DNA of 64,000 nucleotides from Pseudacidobacterium ailaaui (GCF_000688455.1 NZ_JIAL01000001.1:3255001-3319000); one strand, 5' to 3'. Shown: positions 38,072 to 47,360, numbered from the stretch's first letter. Translations and numbers: made by a program. The notes: generated by a model not told the origin, from the sequence alone.

Positions 38072-38920
38072 ATGCCGGCAATACAAAAGCACATGCCTGT
38101 TCGCATTGTACAAAGCCGGCAGAATGCCCGCGTAAAAGAAATACGCATGGCGTTAAGAAAGGGCGGGAAGGGCCCCTCCGGCCTGGTTGCCCTTGAGGGA
38201 TTCCATCTCATCGAGGAGGCCCTGCGCGGCCATCTTCCTGTTCCTGTTCTTTTTGTCCGCTCTGGCAGCCTGGACCTCCTGGAAAAGCTCGACCTTCCTG
38301 CCTCTACTGAAGTCCTGGAGCTGGCACCGGATGTGTTTGCCAGCATTGCCACGACAGAGTCGCCCCAGCCGGTTGCGGCATTGGCCCAGCTTCCGACCTT
38401 TTCTTTGGAAGCTGTGCTTTCAAAATCGCCTTCGCTGATTGTGGTATTGGCAGGGTTGCAGGACCCGGGAAATCTGGGGACGATCATCCGCTCGGCAGAG
38501 GCCTTCGGGGCCGCAGGAGTCATTACATTGCCGGGCACAGCCAACCTTTGGAACACCAAAGTGTTGCGGGCTTCGGCTGGCTCGATCTTCCGCATCCCGG
38601 TGCTTTCGCTCAAGGAAGACGAATGCCTGGATGTCCTTCGGCATCATGGAGTTCCTTTGATTGCCGCGGTAGCGCGAGGAGGCACGCCTGCCCATAAGAT
38701 GGACCTTTCCCGGCCGGCAGCGCTGGTCATCGGCAATGAAGGCAAGGGACTGCACCCGGAGATGCTGAGCGCATGCGAAGCCCGCATCAAGATTCCGTGC
38801 CCGGGGCCAGTGGAGTCGCTGAATGCCGCCGTCGCGGCCAGTATTTTGCTGTATGAGGCGGCCAGACAACGCGGCCAGCGAGTGCCGAAGCAGAACCTTT
38901 TACCAGAGGACAGCATTTAA
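38072..38920 (+). CDS. SpoU/TrmH family RNA 2'-O-methyltransferase
   Basis: SAM-dependent ribose methyltransferase of the SPOUT class acting on rRNA or tRNA. Seen in 282 residues: an N-terminal substrate-binding domain (VALEGFHLIEEAL at about 38-50) and the trefoil-knot domain with motif 1 LAGLQDPGNLGTIIRSAEAF (about 127-146), motif 2 ALVIGNEGKGLHPEM (about 219-233) and motif 3 PCPGPVESLNAAVAASILLY (about 241-260). It resembles RlmB/TsnR-type enzymes; the target nucleotide is unknown. The rarA gene starts 37 bp after its stop. Confidence 0.92.
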   Translation: MPAIQKHMPVRIVQSRQNARVKEIRMALRKGGKGPSGLVALEGFHLIEEALRGHLPVPVLFVRSGSLDLLEKLDLPASTEVLELAPDVFASIATTESPQPVAALAQLPTFSLEAVLSKSPSLIVVLAGLQDPGNLGTIIRSAEAFGAAGVITLPGTANLWNTKVLRASAGSIFRIPVLSLKEDECLDVLRHHGVPLIAAVARGGTPAHKMDLSRPAALVIGNEGKGLHPEMLSACEARIKIPCPGPVESLNAAVAASILLYEAARQRGQRVPKQNLLPEDSI

Positions 38921-38957
38921 CTTTTCGCTGGTCTATCTGTCATCATCAGTGAAGCCT

Positions 38958-40292
38958 ATGTCACTCTTCGGCAGCACTTCCGGCCTTTCCACCAAGCCCG
39001 CCACAGCACCTCTGGCCGAACGGATGCGCCCGCGCACGCTCGATGAATATGCGGGACAGGAGCATCTTCTGGGCCCCGGGAAACCACTGCGGGTCCAGAT
39101 TGAGCGTGACGATGCGGCTTCGATGATTTTCTGGGGACCTCCGGGAGTGGGCAAAACTACGCTGGCCAAAATCATCGCCGAAACAACACGTGCCAGCTTC
39201 ATTGAGTATTCCGCCGTACTCTCCGGGATCAAGGAGATCAAGCAGGTCATGGCGGACGCTGAGAAGGCAGCCACCTACGGGTCGCGGACCATTCTGTTTG
39301 TGGATGAGATCCACCGCTTCAACAAAGCACAACAGGACGCCTTTCTTCCCTATGTAGAGCGTGGGGCCATCCGTCTTATCGGTGCGACGACAGAAAACCC
39401 CTCCTTCGAGATCATCTCTGCGTTGCTTTCCCGCTGCCGTGTTTACACCCTGCGCGCGCTCACAGAACAGCAAGTCCTTGCGCTGCTGGAGCGTGCCTTG
39501 CATGATCCAGAACGCGGGTTGGGTCTTTTGAATCTGAAGACCCAACCGGAAGCATTGGAACTGATCGCAAGCTACGCAAACGGAGATGCGCGGCGGGCCT
39601 TGAATGGGCTGGAAGTCGCCGCAGGCCTGGCGCAAGCGAACGGGAACCACTTGACAGTGGATGTGGCAAAAGAGGCGGTCCAACAGCGCGTGCTGCTTTA
39701 CGACAAGCAGGGTGAGGAGCATTACAATCTGATCTCTGCCCTGCATAAATCGGTTCGTAACAGCGATGCAGATGCAGCACTTTACTGGCTCGGCCGAATG
39801 CTGGCGTCTGGCGAGGACCCGATGTATGTCGCGCGGCGTGTGGTCCGGATGGCGGTGGAAGACATCGGACTGGCCGCCCCTGAAGCGCTAAACCTCTGCC
39901 TTTCCGCCCGAGATGCTATGGACTTTCTTGGCTCGCCAGAGGGAGAGCTGGCGCTGGCGCAGGCGGTGGTCTATCTGGCCCTTGCTCCAAAATCCAATGC
40001 AGTCTACACCGCGTATGGCCAGGTACTGGATGATATCGAGCGCACTCGTACCGAGCCCGTTCCGCTGCACCTGCGAAATGCCCCAACCGGACTGATGAAA
40101 GCGCTCGGCTATGGCAAGGGCTACCGGTATGCGCACGATGAAGAAGGGCGCGTTGCTGATATGGAGTGCCTTCCCGAAAGTCTGCGGGGACGGACATATT
40201 ACCATCCGACCCATGAGGGCCGGGAAAAGATACTGGCACAGCGCATGGAAGAGATCCAAAAGATCAAGAAAAGCAAAAGTGCAGAAAGCTAA
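38958..40292 (+). CDS. rarA: Replication-associated recombination protein A (RarA/MgsA AAA+ ATPase)
   Basis: AAA+ ATPase related to clamp-loader subunits and to eukaryotic WRNIP1/Mgs1; acts at stalled replication forks. The ATG at 38958 gives the usual N-terminus ending in LAERMRPRTLDEYAGQEHLL and a normal length of 444 residues. Seen: Walker A WGPPGVGKTT (about 56-65), Walker B ILFVDEIHRFNKAQQD, sensor 1 IRLIGATTENPSFEI, the arginine-finger region LLSRCRVYTL, and the C-terminal RarA tetramerisation domain (about 260-440) with DPMYVARRVVRMAVEDIGLA. In-frame extension upstream to 38823 overlaps the methyltransferase and is rejected. Confidence 0.96.
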   Translation: MSLFGSTSGLSTKPATAPLAERMRPRTLDEYAGQEHLLGPGKPLRVQIERDDAASMIFWGPPGVGKTTLAKIIAETTRASFIEYSAVLSGIKEIKQVMADAEKAATYGSRTILFVDEIHRFNKAQQDAFLPYVERGAIRLIGATTENPSFEIISALLSRCRVYTLRALTEQQVLALLERALHDPERGLGLLNLKTQPEALELIASYANGDARRALNGLEVAAGLAQANGNHLTVDVAKEAVQQRVLLYDKQGEEHYNLISALHKSVRNSDADAALYWLGRMLASGEDPMYVARRVVRMAVEDIGLAAPEALNLCLSARDAMDFLGSPEGELALAQAVVYLALAPKSNAVYTAYGQVLDDIERTRTEPVPLHLRNAPTGLMKALGYGKGYRYAHDEEGRVADMECLPESLRGRTYYHPTHEGREKILAQRMEEIQKIKKSKSAES

Positions 40293-40339
40293 AAGCAGCA
40301 CCTAGAGAAAAACGAAATAGCAGGACCCTTTTGCAGAGC

Positions 40340-40795
40340 ATGAAAATCGGCATCCTTTCTGATACGCATGGACTGTTACGGAGTGAAGCCCTGTCTGCCT
40401 TGCAAGGCGTAGAGCACATTCTTCACGCAGGCGACATTGGCGACGCCTTGATTCTCGATCAACTCAGGCTGATTGCCCCGGTGACCGCGGTCCGTGGCAA
40501 CATTGACCGCTCCGGTCCATGCGCAAAACTTCCTGCGTCCGAGATTCTGGAACTGCATGGAGTCACGCTCTATATGCTTCACGATGTACACGAACTTGAC
40601 CTGGACCCCCGAGCAGCAGGAATCCAGGTCGTCGTCAGCGGACATTCGCATCAGCCACTGATTGAGTGGAAGATAGGGGTGCTTTACTTCAACCCCGGGA
40701 GTGCCGGCCCTAAAAGGTTTTCCCTTCCCGTTTCACTCGGATTTTTGGAAGTATCGGGCGCAGAGCTTACTCCTTCCCTTTACCGAATCGATTAG
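40340..40795 (+). CDS. Metallophosphoesterase, YfcE/MJ0936 family
   Basis: Small cytoplasmic calcineurin-like phosphodiesterase of unknown physiological substrate. Seen in 151 residues: GILSDTHGLL (first metal motif DxH at about 8-10), ILHAGDIGD (GDxxD), AVRGNID (GNxD), and a C-terminal VVSGHSHQPL (GHxH). All metal-binding motifs are intact. The ATG at 40340 directly precedes the family's KIGILSDTHG start; TTG 40331 would add three residues. It follows rarA by 47 bp on the same strand. Confidence 0.92.
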   Translation: MKIGILSDTHGLLRSEALSALQGVEHILHAGDIGDALILDQLRLIAPVTAVRGNIDRSGPCAKLPASEILELHGVTLYMLHDVHELDLDPRAAGIQVVVSGHSHQPLIEWKIGVLYFNPGSAGPKRFSLPVSLGFLEVSGAELTPSLYRID

Positions 40796-40820
40796 GACCT
40801 TCCATTCCGGAAGCCCAGAA

Positions 40821-41900
40821 TCAGCAGCGCGCTTCAAACACCATATTGAAAGGTGTTTCTGCAGCGCGCCGGAAGTGTGTAAAGCCCCCCTTGAGGACGA
40901 CTTCACGGACCTTTTTCTCGCCGGCCTGCGCACCCAGCCCCGCACCCACTTCCTGCGCCAGTGAGGCCGGAACACAGCACACGGTGGATGCCGAATAGAA
41001 GATTTTTCCCACGGGATTCAGATTTGCCTCAACGCTGTCGGCGGCCTGCGGCTCAACGATCATCCATGTGCCGTCCTTTTTGAGAGACCGGAAGACATGC
41101 TTTGCGGCCCCTACGGGGTCCCCCATGTCGTGCAGGCAATCAAAACATGCAGCGAAGTCATAACCGCTGCCTGGGTAGGCCTGTGCGGGAGCAACTTCAA
41201 AATGCACACGGTCTGACAGGCCCGCCTGGCTGGCCGTCCGCCGGGCCTGCTCAATGGAAGCGTCATGATAGTCAAAGCCAAAAAACTCGGATTTGGGATA
41301 TGCCTGCGCCATAAGGATGGTCGAGGCCCCATGTCCGCAACCAATGTCTGCAACGCGCGCACCAGAGCGCAGTTTTGCCTCGACCCCATGAAGAGAAGGA
41401 ATCCAGCTTGTCGTCAGGTTGGCCAGATAATTTGGGCGGAAGAAGCGCTCCGTCCCTTCAAAAAGTCCCTTTTCATGCTCATGCCATCCAAACCCCTTGC
41501 CCGTCCGAAAGACCTCGGTAAGTTTTTCTTCGTCCTTCATGCAGGAAGCGATGAAATGGTAGAAGCCAGGCAGGTCCATGGCCATGTCTCCCCGTGAAAG
41601 CAATTGCGCCTGCTCCGGAGTCATAAAATAGGTTTGCGTCGCCGCGTCATATTCCAGATATTTCGCGGCCGCGTTTGCATTGAGCCACTCTCGCACATAC
41701 CGCTCAAAAGTCCCTGTGCGTTGTGCCAGCTGGGCAGAAGTCATTCGGTCTCCGCTGGCCAAAGCCTGATAGAGACCGAGCCTGTCTCCAATGACCAGCA
41801 GGACCGAGTGCATGGCTGCGCCGAGGTCGCAAACTGCCTGGTGTAATAATGCCTGCATTTTTTCTGCATCCGGTTGCCTGGATACGGCTTGTGTAGACAT
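40821..41900 (-). CDS. Class I SAM-dependent methyltransferase with N-terminal winged-helix domain (Rv2258c-like)
   Basis: Methyltransferase of unknown substrate. Seen in 359 residues: an N-terminal winged-helix/dimerisation region (about 15-85, with DRLGLYQALASGDRMTSAQL), a linker with FRPNYLANLTTSWIPSL, and a Rossmann methyltransferase domain with motif I VADIGCGHGASTILMA (about 183-198), FGFDYHDASIEQAR and FDCLHDMGDP. A C-terminal ICVP-like loop (STVCCVPASLAQ) is typical of the Rv2258c-type family. A strong ribosome-binding site, AGGAGGAGGACG, precedes the ATG at 41900. The 204 bp upstream up to hom hold a GGGTCG/CGACCC hairpin near 42055-42070 but no gene. Confidence 0.87.
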   Translation of the reverse strand: MSTQAVSRQPDAEKMQALLHQAVCDLGAAMHSVLLVIGDRLGLYQALASGDRMTSAQLAQRTGTFERYVREWLNANAAAKYLEYDAATQTYFMTPEQAQLLSRGDMAMDLPGFYHFIASCMKDEEKLTEVFRTGKGFGWHEHEKGLFEGTERFFRPNYLANLTTSWIPSLHGVEAKLRSGARVADIGCGHGASTILMAQAYPKSEFFGFDYHDASIEQARRTASQAGLSDRVHFEVAPAQAYPGSGYDFAACFDCLHDMGDPVGAAKHVFRSLKKDGTWMIVEPQAADSVEANLNPVGKIFYSASTVCCVPASLAQEVGAGLGAQAGEKKVREVVLKGGFTHFRRAAETPFNMVFEARC

Positions 41901-42104
41901 CGTCCTCCTCCTGTGGCGCGGGTGGTTCTGGCGGGAATGTTGACAGAGAGCAGAGGAAGGCCCGAAAGGGAGGCACCCGTGGCCGTGCGAATTATACTCC
42001 GCAAAATGGTGTTCAGGAGTTTTCAGGCGTTACAACGTAGTCCTAAACTGTCCGGGGTCGCACCGACCCACACCCTTTTCATGAAGCTTTTGCCGTTCGC
42101 CGCC

Positions 42105-43364
42105 TCAGGTGAGGCTTTCTGCGTCGAGAATCGGCATATTCAGGGTGGGCTCCAGCAAGCAATCCAGATGCGCTATCTTCTCCAGCGCGCGGGTCAGTGC
42201 TGATTCCGGGCAAGGTTCAGCGATGACCACGAACGGCAAATTGGTCTTGTTATATCCCGGCTTTTGCAGGATGGCATGGATATTGATCTCCTGCTCTGCC
42301 AGAGCACCGGCAATCTGGGCAATGATTCCGGGCCGGTCCTTCACGATGAATCGAATATAGTGAGGGACGAGTAAGTCGGAGATGACAGAGGTCTTCTGGC
42401 TGGGTAAATCAATGGTCCGGGAACCGTGTACGACGGCGAGTAGATCAGAGACAACGGCCACCGCAGTCGGATGACCGCCCGCGCCATGGCCAGAGAAGAC
42501 CACATCTCCCCCATATGCGCCCCCCAGCAGCACCATGTTCTCCGTTCCTCGTGACCAGGCCAGCGGGGAGGCCAAAGGCACCAGCATGGGGCCCACCGCG
42601 GCCAGCACCTGGTCCTCTTTGAGCTCGGCGCGGGAAATCTGCCGGATGGTGCATCCCATTTCCCTGGCGTAGGCAAAATCGATTGCTGCAATTTCGGTGA
42701 TGGGTTTGCAGCAGACATCGCCTACCCTGATATCGGCCCGCAATGCAATGCGAGAGAGAATGACGAGCTTGGCGCGTGCATCGAACCCTCCCACATCTTC
42801 GGTGGGATCCGCCTCGGCATAGCCGAGCTTTTGCGCTTCCTTCAAAACTGGCGCGAACTCCGCACCTTCTTCCATCCGGCTAAGGATGAAATTGCAGGTC
42901 CCGTTCAGAATGCCTTCAATGCGGGTCAGGCGGTCCCCTGCCAGCCCCTGTTGGATGCCTGGGATCACGGGCACGCCTCCGGCGACGGCCGCTCCGTAAT
43001 ACAAATGGACGCCCTTGGCCCGAGCCAGTCTGTCGAGCGCAACACCGTGTTCGGCAATGAGCTTTTTGTTGGCGGTCACAACGGATTTGCCCGCCTCAAG
43101 CGCACGACGTACCCAGTCTCCGGCAGGTTCGAGACCACCCATCAGTTCCAGCACGACATCCACAGGCGAAGAGAGGACTTCCTCGATGTTCTCCGTCCAG
43201 ATGACCTGCTTCGGTACCCAGTCCACACGTTTACGAGCAACGTTACGATTCAGGACATAGGACAGTTCCAGTCCTTGCGGCTGCGCCTCGCAAAGGATAC
43301 GTGCAACGGAACTACCCACCGTTCCAAAACCAAGGATGGCTACCTTTGAGACAGGTTGACTCAC
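42105..43364 (-). CDS. hom: Homoserine dehydrogenase with ACT domain
   Basis: NAD(P)-dependent conversion of aspartate semialdehyde to homoserine, the branch toward threonine and methionine. Seen in 419 residues: Rossmann motif AILGFGTVGSSVA near the N-terminus, VVTANKKLIAEHG, the catalytic region GGVPVIPGIQQGLAGDRLTR, EGILNGTCNFILSRM, AEADPTEDVGGFDARAK with the catalytic Glu/Asp/Lys residues, and a C-terminal ACT domain (about 335-415) for allosteric control, probably by threonine. GTG 43364 follows GGAG; ATG 43397 would add eleven basic residues and is an alternative. The downstream gene of the same strand is a methyltransferase, so there is no thrB/thrC cluster here. Confidence 0.94.
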   Translation of the reverse strand: MSQPVSKVAILGFGTVGSSVARILCEAQPQGLELSYVLNRNVARKRVDWVPKQVIWTENIEEVLSSPVDVVLELMGGLEPAGDWVRRALEAGKSVVTANKKLIAEHGVALDRLARAKGVHLYYGAAVAGGVPVIPGIQQGLAGDRLTRIEGILNGTCNFILSRMEEGAEFAPVLKEAQKLGYAEADPTEDVGGFDARAKLVILSRIALRADIRVGDVCCKPITEIAAIDFAYAREMGCTIRQISRAELKEDQVLAAVGPMLVPLASPLAWSRGTENMVLLGGAYGGDVVFSGHGAGGHPTAVAVVSDLLAVVHGSRTIDLPSQKTSVISDLLVPHYIRFIVKDRPGIIAQIAGALAEQEINIHAILQKPGYNKTNLPFVVIAEPCPESALTRALEKIAHLDCLLEPTLNMPILDAESLT

Positions 43365-43486
43365 TCGTTCTTTTCTCCGTTTGCGTGAAGCCGTCATCCT
43401 GAATCAAACGTTGGCAGAAGACGGGCATGGATGTTTGCAGATGACTGCAGGGCAATCTCAGGTTGTGAGAAATCCTGATTCCCATC

Positions 43487-44893
43487 TTACCGGAACTCCA
43501 GGGATGCTTCGTGCTCCACGGCCAGGGGGATCCTTACCTCAGCCTGACAACCCCTGCTGTCCACGCGATTTCGTAAATCAAGAGACCCGCCGTGCGCTTC
43601 TGCAATCTGCCTTGCTAAGACGAGTCCTACGCCGGTCCCGGTCCGCTTGGTTGTGTAAAACGGGACGAAAAGGTTGGCAGGGTTGGTGATGCCAGGTCCG
43701 TTGTCCTCGATCATGATGGAGGCAAAACCAGCGGATGTTCTGGCGTGGATTCGTACCTGCGGGGCCTCGGAAGGATCTTCATCCTCGTGTCTGCTGATGG
43801 CGGCTTCGACTGCATTGCGCACCAGGTTAATCAGTAGCTGCTCCATTTGATCGGCGTCTGCCATCAGGTCGGCCGGGGGGACCGCTCCCACTTGGACGGG
43901 AACCCGCGTTTCCAGGCTGGAGATGCGCTCCAGCAGGGTCTGAAGCGAGACCCGGCGCAAGACAGGCGCAGGAAGCTGCGCCAATTGGCGGTAGGCCTGG
44001 ACGAAGCGGTTCAGCGACTCGGCCCTGCTTTCAATCACATTCAGCCCGCGTTCAAATTCTGCCGCGCACTCCTCCAGGCCCTTTTGTTCAAGCCGGTGCC
44101 GCAAACTGCCGGCAATGGACTTAATGGGCGCAAGAGAGTTGCTAATCTCATGGCCCAGAACACGAATCAGTCTGCGCCAAGCGGCCCGTTCCTCTTCACG
44201 TAATGCTGTGCTGACATCGGAAAGCACAAGCAGGACATGCGGAACTCCCCGCTGCCGGAAAGTGCTTTTTCGCACCATCCAGCGGGTCTGCTGGTTCTGC
44301 GCTTCCACGGTGACGATGCCTTCGTCGCCCGTATCAAGGAAACGCCGGAGGTCCAGCTCGGATGCGTTTCTGCCCAGGTCGCGGGCCGCATTCAGACGCA
44401 GGGCACGTTCTGCGGCCGGGTTCAGGACCCGCAGTGCGCCCGTCGCATCAAAGGCGAGCACGGGGGCATCCATTTCGAGGATGACCCGCCGCAGCAGGGC
44501 GACGGCCTCCAGTGCCCCTACTCGCTGAAATTGCAGAGTATCGGCAAGCTGGTTGATTTCAACTGCCAGCTCTCCGAGAGCGTCCTGTGGCACAGCATTT
44601 CGCGCCCGGTAGGAAAAATCTTCCTCACGCAGAGCAGCTACGACATTTGCAAGCGTGTGCAACGGGCGCACCATCTGCTCAATAAAAATAGAGGAGACCA
44701 GCAAAAGGACCATTCCCAATGCGAGAAGGACCCCCAGTCCCCAGGGAATGGAAACCCGCTCTACCCAGATCAGGAGGGCGGACAAAACAAAAATCGGCAG
44801 ACAGAGCACCCCGACCAGGAGCTTCAGTTTCGCCTCGAAACGGAAGCCTTCCGCAGGCGCCCTGCGGACCGCACTCCGTCTATCAGATGCCAT
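43487..44893 (-). CDS. Sensor histidine kinase, NtrY-like (HAMP, PAS, HisKA, HATPase)
   Basis: Membrane-bound kinase partner of the downstream-read response regulator. Seen in 468 residues: two adjacent membrane helices (about 25-45 and 50-72) with almost no periplasmic loop between them, a HAMP segment (about 70-125), a PAS domain (about 135-230), the H-box RVLGHEISNSLAPIKSI with phospho-acceptor His248, N-box NLVRNAVEAA, G1 EDNGPGI and G2 GTGVGLVLARQIAEAHGG. The near-absence of a periplasmic domain suggests intramembrane or cytoplasmic signal sensing. The ATG at 44893 overlaps the end of the response-regulator gene by 11 bases, so the two proteins are made from one message; regulator first, kinase second. 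Confidence 0.93.
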   Translation of the reverse strand: MASDRRSAVRRAPAEGFRFEAKLKLLVGVLCLPIFVLSALLIWVERVSIPWGLGVLLALGMVLLLVSSIFIEQMVRPLHTLANVVAALREEDFSYRARNAVPQDALGELAVEINQLADTLQFQRVGALEAVALLRRVILEMDAPVLAFDATGALRVLNPAAERALRLNAARDLGRNASELDLRRFLDTGDEGIVTVEAQNQQTRWMVRKSTFRQRGVPHVLLVLSDVSTALREEERAAWRRLIRVLGHEISNSLAPIKSIAGSLRHRLEQKGLEECAAEFERGLNVIESRAESLNRFVQAYRQLAQLPAPVLRRVSLQTLLERISSLETRVPVQVGAVPPADLMADADQMEQLLINLVRNAVEAAISRHEDEDPSEAPQVRIHARTSAGFASIMIEDNGPGITNPANLFVPFYTTKRTGTGVGLVLARQIAEAHGGSLDLRNRVDSRGCQAEVRIPLAVEHEASLEFR

Positions 44894-46286
44894 ATTTTTC
44901 CATCCGCCGATACAAAGCACCCCGGCTCAGGCCCAGCGCTTCGGCTGCCTGGCTTACGTTGCCATTGCAACGCGCCAAAGCTTTGCGGATGAGAATGCTT
45001 TCGACGGCCTCCAGACTCATGTCTTCGAGCGCCTGTGCTGTTGTGCGCGGCTGGTCCAGTCCGAGGTCGGAGGCCTCAATCCTGCTGCCCCTGGCCATCA
45101 GCACTGCACGCTCCATGGTGTGGTCCAGCTCGCGCACATTTCCCGGCCAGGAATAATGCAGCATCACCTGGAGTGCGCCCGGATCGAGACCTGCAATGGA
45201 CTTTCGATAGCGAGCAGCATAACGGTTGAGAAAATGGGCCGCAAGCAAAGGAATGTCTTCCCGCCGTTCGCGGAGCGGCGGTAGATGGATTTCCACGGTA
45301 TTCAACCGAAAGAAGAGGTCCTCGCGAAAGCGTCCCTTCTCCACTTCGCTGCGCAGGTCTGCGTTCGTTGCGGAAAGCAGGCGCACGTCCACACGCCGCG
45401 TTTTGGAAGAGCCAACACGTTCCATCTCGCCGGTCTCAAGCACACGCAGGAGTTTGGCCTGCTGGCGCAAAGGAACATTCGCAATCTCATCCAGAAAAAG
45501 CGTGCCCCCGTCGGCCAGCTCAAAGCGCCCGATGCGCTCTGTACGAGCATCCGTAAAGGCGCCTTTTACATGGCCAAAAAGCTCACTCTCAAAGGTGCCT
45601 TCCGGCAGCGCACCCGTATTGACGGCTACCAGAGAGCGGGAAGCCCTGGGGGAAAGGGCGTGCAGCATCTGCGCCACCACTTCCTTGCCGGTGCCATGCT
45701 CGCCGGTAATCAGCACATTGGCATCCGAAGGGCCAATACGATGGATGGTATGCAGCACAGGCTGCATGGCGGGTGCGGTGGCGATCAGCTCAGGATATCC
45801 CTGTCCTCGTAATATCTGGTTTTCGGCCTCCAGATGCTGCGCCCGCCGGACCGCACGATGCAACTCAATCTGTGTTTTCAGAATGGTCAGCAGGCGGGCA
45901 TTGTCCCAGGGCTTCTGGATGAAGTCCCGTGCTCCGCGCCGCATGGCTTCCACGGCCACTTCCACATTGGCCCAGGCTGTCATCACAATGACTGGCGCGT
46001 GGCTGTCCAGCGTCTTGATCTGCGTGAGCAGGTCAAGGCCTTCCTGACCAGAGGTCGTGTCCCGGGTGTAGTTCAAGTCAATCAGTAACGCATCAAAAGA
46101 GCCGGTTTGCAGTGCGGCCAGTACGCTGCGGGGTGAACGGGCCTTTTCGATGTGATATCCCTCGGGGCCGAGTAACAACTCCAGAGCGTCCAGTATCGAG
46201 GGCTGGTCGTCGGCGATTAAAACACGTGGCCGCTGCTGCGCAAGGTTTCCGCTTTCCGTCTTTCCGTTGTGATGGACGAGTGTCAT
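44883..46286 (-). CDS. Sigma-54-dependent response regulator, NtrC family with GAFTDA loop
   Basis: DNA-binding activator of sigma-54 promoters. Domains in 467 residues: receiver (about 20-135) with acidic pair Asp26/Asp27, phospho-acceptor Asp70, Thr/Ser switch in MTAW and Lys125; AAA+ domain (about 160-395) with Walker A GEHGTGKE (195-202), Walker B GGTLFLDEIAN and the sigma-54-contact loop GAFTDA (242-247) where the consensus is GAFTGA; and a Fis-type helix-turn-helix (about 425-465, NVSQAAEALGLSRGALYRRM). The D-for-G change is also known in a subfamily of such regulators found next to ABC efflux genes. The start lacks a clear ribosome-binding site. Probable target: the efflux operon promoter at 57038-57160. 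Confidence 0.93.
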   Translation of the reverse strand: MTLVHHNGKTESGNLAQQRPRVLIADDQPSILDALELLLGPEGYHIEKARSPRSVLAALQTGSFDALLIDLNYTRDTTSGQEGLDLLTQIKTLDSHAPVIVMTAWANVEVAVEAMRRGARDFIQKPWDNARLLTILKTQIELHRAVRRAQHLEAENQILRGQGYPELIATAPAMQPVLHTIHRIGPSDANVLITGEHGTGKEVVAQMLHALSPRASRSLVAVNTGALPEGTFESELFGHVKGAFTDARTERIGRFELADGGTLFLDEIANVPLRQQAKLLRVLETGEMERVGSSKTRRVDVRLLSATNADLRSEVEKGRFREDLFFRLNTVEIHLPPLRERREDIPLLAAHFLNRYAARYRKSIAGLDPGALQVMLHYSWPGNVRELDHTMERAVLMARGSRIEASDLGLDQPRTTAQALEDMSLEAVESILIRKALARCNGNVSQAAEALGLSRGALYRRMEKYGI

Positions 46287-46407
46287 CCGGAGATATAAAG
46301 ATATCCTAAGCTGCTGGGAAAATTAAGTTCAGCCGGCCTGGGATGGAAGCTGTCATCCGATTCTGCAGAAGCTGGTGGCTTTCTGCCAGCGAATGTGCAC
46401 ACCATCG

Positions 46408-46791
46408 CTACCTGCTGGCCGGCGGCTGGTCCTTCACCAGGTTTTTCCGATGTGGACAGGTTGCGGTGTTCAGGCAATCCTCGTCAAGCTGTAAGCGGGC
46501 GACGGGCGTACCCTCAACCAGATGTTTCGAAACAATCTCATCTACATCTTCGGGGGCCACAAAGCCATACCAGACCGCTTCCGGATAGATGACAACTGTG
46601 GGCCCGTGTTCGCACTGGTCCAGGCAGCCGGCGGTGTTGGCACGTACAGTGGCCTTGAGGCCGGCGTCCTTGATCTTTTCCTTGAAGAGCCTGTGCAGAT
46701 CAGGGCTGCCGCGGTGAGCGCAGGAAGGCCGGGCGCTTCCTGGTTCACGTGCATTGGTGCAGAGAAATACATGTCGCTGGAACTTCGCCAA
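46408..46791 (-). CDS. Thioredoxin-like [2Fe-2S] ferredoxin
   Basis: Small redox protein of the NuoE-like, thioredoxin-fold ferredoxin family. Seen in 127 residues: the four cluster ligands Cys11, Cys24, Cys56 and Cys60 (FLCTN...RPSC and AGCLDQCEHGP), followed by VVIYPEAVWYGFVAPEDVDE, which is the standard strand-helix of these ferredoxins. Two more Cys (106, 112) lie in the C-terminal tail. The start is TTG 46791 with AGGA eight bases before it. It is divergent from the unknown gene at 46885; electron partner unknown. Confidence 0.88.
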   Translation of the reverse strand: MAKFQRHVFLCTNAREPGSARPSCAHRGSPDLHRLFKEKIKDAGLKATVRANTAGCLDQCEHGPTVVIYPEAVWYGFVAPEDVDEIVSKHLVEGTPVARLQLDEDCLNTATCPHRKNLVKDQPPASR

Positions 46792-46884
46792 TATCTTTTT
46801 CCTCTCTCAATCTCTCTTTTACTATCGTACAATTCAGAAATTTGGTGGTTTTCCACTCTTTACTTTTTGAGAGAATAGGCTCTG

Positions 46885-47358
46885 ATGATGCAGCCGGACA
46901 ATCTGATCTTCCTTAAGGACGATATGATCGCCTTTATCGCTGGGCATGGGATGCGTCGCATTCCGGGGCAAATTGGCGAGAATGTCCCTTCCGTCACATG
47001 GGAAGATGACAATAATCCTGACGGATGGAAGGACTTTGTAGAAACAGCCAAGGCCTGCGGAGCACCCTTTGTAACCATGAGCGACTTTGTGCTGGAAAAA
47101 GAAGATGTTGAGCTGCTGCTGGATGAGTTGGCGGGCCTTGATTTGAGCATGGGAGAAAACGGAATCACAGAAGAAGCCCATGCACTCGTCAACCATGTAG
47201 GAAAAACTGGTTTTATCCAGCTTGGCTTTGTGCATCAGGGGGTCGCATTCATTCATGAATCCAGTACCGCCTGGTATGACAATTACCAGCATGTACTGGA
47301 ATCTGTAGAAGACTTTGGCGATATTGTCTTTGAGCAGAACGAGGACGAAGACGAATAA
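46885..47358 (+). CDS. Conserved-looking acidic protein of unknown function upstream of recJ
   Basis: A 157-residue soluble protein, not recognised. It begins MMQPDNLIFLKDDMIAFIAG, contains a central acidic helical segment (MSDFVLEKEDVELLLDELAG) and ends in a strongly acidic tail (FEQNEDEDE). No membrane segment, signal peptide or metal motif; predicted alpha/beta. Ribosome-binding-like GAGAGAATAGG precedes the double ATG. Only two bases separate its stop from the recJ GTG start, so it is the first gene of a recJ operon and probably translationally linked to it. Possible role as a RecJ partner is pure inference. Confidence 0.75.
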   Translation: MMQPDNLIFLKDDMIAFIAGHGMRRIPGQIGENVPSVTWEDDNNPDGWKDFVETAKACGAPFVTMSDFVLEKEDVELLLDELAGLDLSMGENGITEEAHALVNHVGKTGFIQLGFVHQGVAFIHESSTAWYDNYQHVLESVEDFGDIVFEQNEDEDE

Positions 47359-47360
47359 CG

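Noticed and set aside
43411-43430. GG-N10-GC arrangement (TTGGCAGAAGACGGGC) upstream of the kinase end
   Set aside because: It points rightwards toward no plus-strand gene, and the -12 half is GGGC instead of TTGC.
46281-46360. Two copies of TGTCATCCG near the response-regulator start
   Set aside because: They lack the dyad symmetry seen at 57125-57160, and one covers the start codon; most likely chance.
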